Assembly (NCBI GenBank): GCA_034620365.1 | Contig: JAQGEQ010000380.1 | Span: forward strand, 1,736,001-1,800,000 | DNA: 64,000 nucleotides | Source of the DNA: Pegea sp. RAD2-039 | Taxonomy: Eukaryota > Chordata > Thaliacea > Salpida > Salpidae | Reading direction: 5' to 3' | Part shown: positions 59,441-64,000 of the stretch, one piece after another | Position numbering within the stretch: position 1 is the stretch's first letter | Layout of the letters: each line of letters begins with the position of its first letter | Made by a program: the position numbers and the translations under genes | The notes under the pieces: model-generated | Seen by the model: the letters and a program-made list of their open reading frames with translations, nothing else | What the model was told of the DNA's origin: nothing | Database searches by the model: none

Positions 59441-62400
59441 AATACTGTAATAATCATATTTAAGGTGAATTAACCTGCAAGGTTAAATGAAAGAAATAAA
59501 CACTTGTTCCACATATTCTTGTTTTCATTTTCAAAAATGGTAAAATTTGGTTTAACATTTTTCATATAATTCCTTTTGATCTTAATTATGATTTTTCTGC
59601 TTTCATGTAAAAGCTACAGAGTCTAAAAATAAATGAACAAAAATGAATCAAACGAAACAGAAGTTTGAATTTGTTTATCTATCATATCAGCAATATATCG
59701 ATGAAATGAAAAAGTTTTATCCAATCTTAGAAAGGAACAAAAAGCGTTTGGTTTTATTCATTTACCAAACAGTTTATTCTCATAAAATTGTATTTTGTTT
59801 ATTGATAAAGTATAATATACAAAGATATAAGGTTATCTTTTATATGTGTGTTACCCAGGGTACATCAGTTTCAATCATAATGTCAGTTGATTTCATAATA
59901 AAGGATGATACGAAGAATGAAGTTAGATACTCAAACTGGTAGCAAAGAAGACTAATGATGAGTTCTGATGAGCGTCTTTCAAAGACATAGAGGTAACATT
60001 TCTAAAAACTCACTTTCTTTTGTATCTGATGAACACGGTTTATGATTATTAAATTTTATCAAATTTATTGGAAAGTTTTTATGATTGGTAACAAATCTAC
60101 TTAAACGAAAATAAACGAAAGTTAAAATACTTCCTTATAAATACGACAACATTAAAAGGCAAAATAGAATATGCAGATACATAAAAGTATATGGTCAATG
60201 GCAGTTAATATATGATTCAATTCGAGTCAGTTGTATCCAAAATAAAACTATTAAATATCTCATTATTAGTACTAAATTCATTTTGTTACTTTTCATCAAG
60301 TTTATTTGCAGCTTTACCTTGAAACCAACACAATATTGATCTGTGGGTATGTTTCATTTCAATGGCTGACTAGTTGTTTGTACTTAAAGTAATTTAATCA
60401 TTTATCTCATGCTACTTATATGCAGAAAATTAGATGCTTCTATATTTACTATAATTAAAGTTTTAAGGCTTGCTAACAATTATAAGAAATAAAGAAAGCC
60501 GTGATATAATTAGATTGACGCATTTGTTTTTAAAAAACTTTAAGAAAACATTTTACATAAACATGTTTTGGGGCTAAAACTCTCTTTCAATTAATTTACA
60601 GCTTTAATAAAAAATTTGTTTTTTTTAAAGTATAATAAATGTAATTGGAAACAAACACTGAAAAATGAAATCAAAATAAACTTCGTATATAAGCTTAGTA
60701 TCTTGTGCAAGTCTCAATAGACATTTATAGGTATGTGGTTTTTCCTGCATTTGTTTAGTAACAGTGGCCGCTTCCAAAAGGGACTTAGCATTAACAAGGG
60801 AAATAATAGATCCATAGTCCCAGGAGAAAAAGGCAACAACAAGCGATACCTCAGATAAACTATACATTAAAGTCTATGTATGACTTTCTAACAAGATTAT
60901 TAGTTTGGCATGACAGTTAAAACATATAAGTTCAAATCACAACTCTGCATTATATTTACTTATCAAGAATTTGTTTCTTTAAAGTTTAATTCCTCAACTT
61001 TTTTTGTTTAGAGGTAAAAGCAGTTATCATTAGACACCATCCTAAGGCAAAGTTAGTTGTATTTTGAAGTTTTTGTATTACTCAGCTAAAGTTTAGTTTA
61101 AAAAACTTAATTCAACATTTAAAAACACAACATTGTCACTCTAGCTACGCGATAATTATGACTATTGATGTTGCAACGAAGTGAATTAAGTGCTTTGACC
61201 CCCATAATTCCTTTGGTAATACAAAGGCAAATCTTGATCTAAAAAAGTGGTTTTAGAATTATGCTGACTGACAGATCTTGTTATAGAGGTCAAGGTAGCC
61301 AAGGACGAATGCTTTGTGATACAATAGGTTATTGAATCATTGTTTTCAAGAAATAACCTCTTTTTAAATTAAACAAAGATTAGTTAAGAAAATATAAGAC
61401 CTTACAATTAATAATTGAATTGTAATAAATTGTTAAAGTTGTCAGTAACTTAAGTATTCTTTAAAAATAACTTTTACTTGAATGTATGTTATTCTTGCAA
61501 ATACTTAAAAATCAAACTTCATTCTTGAAAGCTTTAAGTGGCCTTGAGAGTTTGCGCAAAGTTCTTTTAGTCAAGCTTTGATAATTGATCTTATTAACAT
61601 TTTAATTTGTTGTATAACAACAAAGTCTCTAGAGAAGTCTCTAGATTTCTTCACATCTGGTAAATGTGTCAAAAATGTTCCCTTCCTTCCTTTGAATGTA
61701 TTTAAAAAAATTGGTAAATGGGAAAACTTTGGGATTAGAAAGATGTTTTCTTTTAAAAACAAGGAACTTAATCTCTAAAGCTACATCCTCCAGAAAGGAG
61801 CTTTAAAAGCTTATTCTGTTAGGATTTTAATCAAACATCAACGTTAAACATTAACATTTAGGATAATACATCAGGGAATAGACTTAGCAGCTGAATTAAA
61901 GCCAATATTTAAACTATTTATTTACTGAACTGAAGCAAATGAATAAATAACCTTGCAGAATAAAAACCCAAGATCAAACTCTATCTGTCTAGCCGTGGTT
62001 TCTTTCGTTTAAAGAGTTTGCTTGTTTTATTCAAAATATAAACCATATTCCGTGTTTATATAAAACTTTTTGCTTTGTACGATTCGACTAATTACATTTA
62101 AGTAAACAATAGCTTTACATTTGTTTTGAAGATTAATCAAGATGAGAGTTGATACTTAGAAAAATTTTAAATGGCTGAAAAGACAAAACTTATACAGAAA
62201 TCGATGTTGTATACGTAGATCTTAAAGGCCACCATCTGGTGATTACCTCTTGTTGTTGACTGATCAAGTAATAAGTCTAAGAACGTCTTGTTGTTAATGC
62301 AACCAATATTAGTTTTGAGGTAAGCTCTCAGAAAGGTTTATTCAAGTCCACGACTGATAGAAAAGAAATAACGATAAACCATGAGAGATAAATGAGAAAA

Positions 62401-62736
62401 AATGAACTCGAGTATGTAAACACGAAACTTGAGCATATATAAACAAACACAGGTCATTCGCTGTGGTATTTTCTTATACACTTTCAGCTTAGTGACAGTT
62501 CAGGTCTAACTTTTAACGGACATTATATTCAGTAAGCAACTAATGTGATAGATATATACAAGTTATTTTATTTTCAAAAATAACTCTTGTAAAAGTAGGA
62601 ATGATTTAAAAAAATATTGTTTACCTGCCTAAGAAGTTTACGTAAAGCTTATGAGTTAATAGAATAATAAATCACAGTTGTTTGTTAGATGTAGAAGCTC
62701 GCTGATAACTTTCCATGTTTGTGATAACAATAATTT
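59441..62736. other. AT-rich intergenic region with unassigned open frames
   Basis: No gene is established. Two frames deserve mention. A 99-codon frame at 59643-59942 (+) is Lys/Tyr/Phe-rich and could be chance. An 80-codon frame at 60625-60867 (-) has more balanced composition (SLLEAATVTKQMQEKPHTYK) in a GC-richer patch, and may be an exon or transposon fragment. A 66-codon frame at 61578-61778 (+) includes the small palindrome-rich stretch TCTCTAGAGAAGTCTCTAGA. None matches a family I know. Confidence 0.35.
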
Positions 62737-62746
62737 TATATATATA
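62737..62746 (+). promoter_or_regulatory. Possible TATA box of the 3'-end gene
   Basis: TATATATATA lies 36 nt before the proposed ATG at 62782. AT-rich background makes this weak. Confidence 0.25.
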
Positions 62747-62781
62747 GCTAGCATGAACTGACATCAAATTTATCATTCTAT

Positions 62782-64000
62782 ATGACATACAACAGATCTA
62801 GCTCTTCTGTTGTCGCCACTATGATATCAGGTGATATACTTAAGGAAGAATTGAGGTTTTTCCAGAGTAGATTAGATGCTACAACATCATAAGATTGTAA
62901 TTTTGTTTTTCAAGTTGTTTGTTTGTTATGAATTTAAATGAAGTTCTATCATCTAACTGAAAAATTATAGTTTGTAAAATTAAGTAGAAAATCTTTAAAA
63001 CTGAAGCATATTGTTGATTTTAGACAAATTAAAAATTTGATAAAATCTTTATTATAAAGAAATATAAATAAGTAAAAGTAAATCCTGTTTAGAAATAGAA
63101 TTTAATTATTTATACAGAGTTTACAAATATTGACGAGTGTTTACGTTCGATCGATTTACTATTTTATCGTTAGAGAGATACCATAAGATATATTTGATAT
63201 AAACAAATTTTATTTTTAGATATTGAAGTTAAAACTTTAATTACTGACTTCTCATGCTAGCACACCTTTAGTGATGAAAGGTTAGAAGAATATTTTGTTT
63301 AAATTAAAAGATATATCTCTTATAGAGTTATTTTACTTTAGCAATTGATTCACTGTTGATTCACAGATAAAAGTTACTGTTCTGGAATCGATGTCACGAA
63401 AACAAAACGATCCCATTCGATATGTGGAACAGAAGTGGTTCGTAGGGATCATTTTGCTGATCACGAGTAAGTCATTAACTGTATTATGATGAGCGTTTTA
63501 GTTTCAACCTATAAATAATTGCTAAATCTATGCGTGCTTCGAAGTTTTACCCTTATTGTGGTGTTTTCAGAATTTCTTTTAGTAGAAGACGTTTGTCTGT
63601 AATTGATGGAATTGGAATTGTTTGTCGAAAGCTTGAAGCCTTAACTTTTGACTGCAAAGAAGGTACAAAATTATTAGATTTTCAGAAATTTATAACAAAT
63701 GATTTAATGATTTGACTCCTAATACACAAACAATACTTTTTAATAGAGAAATTTTGAGTAATGCTTATATTAAATCATTAAACTGATAAATTATAGATGA
63801 TGATCTTTCTGAGGCACCCCCTTCTCCATTTCTTCACCGTGTTGTTCAACTTCAAAGCTCTGACGTAAATGAAAAGTATGAAACAAAAGAAGTAATTGCC
63901 AGGTTAGATTATTAAATTTACTTTTATAGCATGCCAAAAATAATAAAACTTTTCATCTTTAAACGGTTTTGTAAAATTTTATTGATATTTTTGTAGTGGA
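62782..64000 (+). CDS. 5' part of an unidentified gene, cut by the window end
   Basis: Four exons join in phase: 62782-62830, 63367-63466, 63571-63662 and 63797-63902, with a GT donor after the last, so the gene continues beyond 64000. The 115 or so residues begin MTYNRSSSSVVATMISDKSY, then contain CSGIDVTKTKRSHSICG, VVRRDHFADHEISFSRRRLS, VIDGIGIVCRKLEALTFDC and an acidic/Pro-Ser patch (EDDDLSEAPPSPF). The SRRRLS motif is a possible basophilic-kinase site. I do not recognise the family. Support comes from correct phase across three GT-AG introns and the non-AT-biased residue choice, and not from homology. A different frame of exon 2 begins with ATG 63392 but cannot be spliced in phase to exon 3. 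Confidence 0.55.

Noticed and set aside
59643-59942. 99-residue plus-strand frame as a gene
   Set aside because: Lys/Tyr/Phe/Ile-rich composition, no family similarity and no splice or promoter context. Frames this long occur by chance in a window of this size.
63392-63470. ATG at 63392 starting MSRKQNDPIRYVEQKWFVGI as the start of the last gene
   Set aside because: That frame leaves a phase-1 donor that cannot join the next exon. The alternative frame joins in phase on both sides.
1-64000. CRISPR arrays, operons, ribosome-binding sites, prophage or bacterial islands
   Set aside because: All recognised genes are intron-bearing or clearly animal. No regularly spaced direct repeats or bacterial gene organisation are present.

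Overview
The window is nuclear DNA of an AT-rich invertebrate animal. The genes are split by GT-AG introns. Their products belong to animal or eukaryotic families: a retinal-binding opsin, stathmin, flightless-I, TEX2, E2F4/5, a retromer subunit and LC3. Intergenic DNA and many introns are very AT-rich. There are two kinds of intron: very short ones (about 45-60 nt, most of flightless-I and the 3' half of TEX2) and AT-rich ones of several hundred bases to 2.4 kb. The phylum cannot be fixed from the sequence alone. A lysine-bearing opsin excludes lineages without true opsins, such as sponges.

Layout: an unidentified small protein (+) at 275-751; a decayed LINE tail; VPS26 (+) at 3641-5967; LRR1-like (-) at 9288-10532; an R2-like retroelement relic (-) at about 12055-13430; stathmin (+) at 13841-14434; PDCD2L (+) at 14956-17344, convergent with FLII (-) at 17476-22905; TEX2 (+) at 26261-31715; an LC3/Atg8 gene (-) at 33019-33602 with a puzzling membrane-segment exon downstream; an opsin (+) at 38358-42947, convergent with an SLC7-type amino-acid transporter (-) at 43940-47279; a five-finger zinc-finger protein (-) at 50247-54934; E2F4/5 (-) at 56107-56970; a second copy of the LINE tail (-) near 59205-59440; and the 5' part of an unidentified gene (+) from 62782 to the window end.

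Most multi-exon models were built by hand from splice sites, with reading phase kept across every junction. Their joined coding lengths are multiples of three. The genes are mainly housekeeping or cell-biology genes with no operon logic. Loose themes are membrane traffic and lipid contact (VPS26, TEX2, LC3) and cell cycle or replication (LRR1, E2F, stathmin). The most interesting points are the possible LC3 isoform that swaps its lipidation glycine for a membrane anchor, perfect CRE and NRF1 palindromes packed into a 51-nt TEX2 intron, the opsin's counterion arrangement, and the inverted LINE-tail pair.
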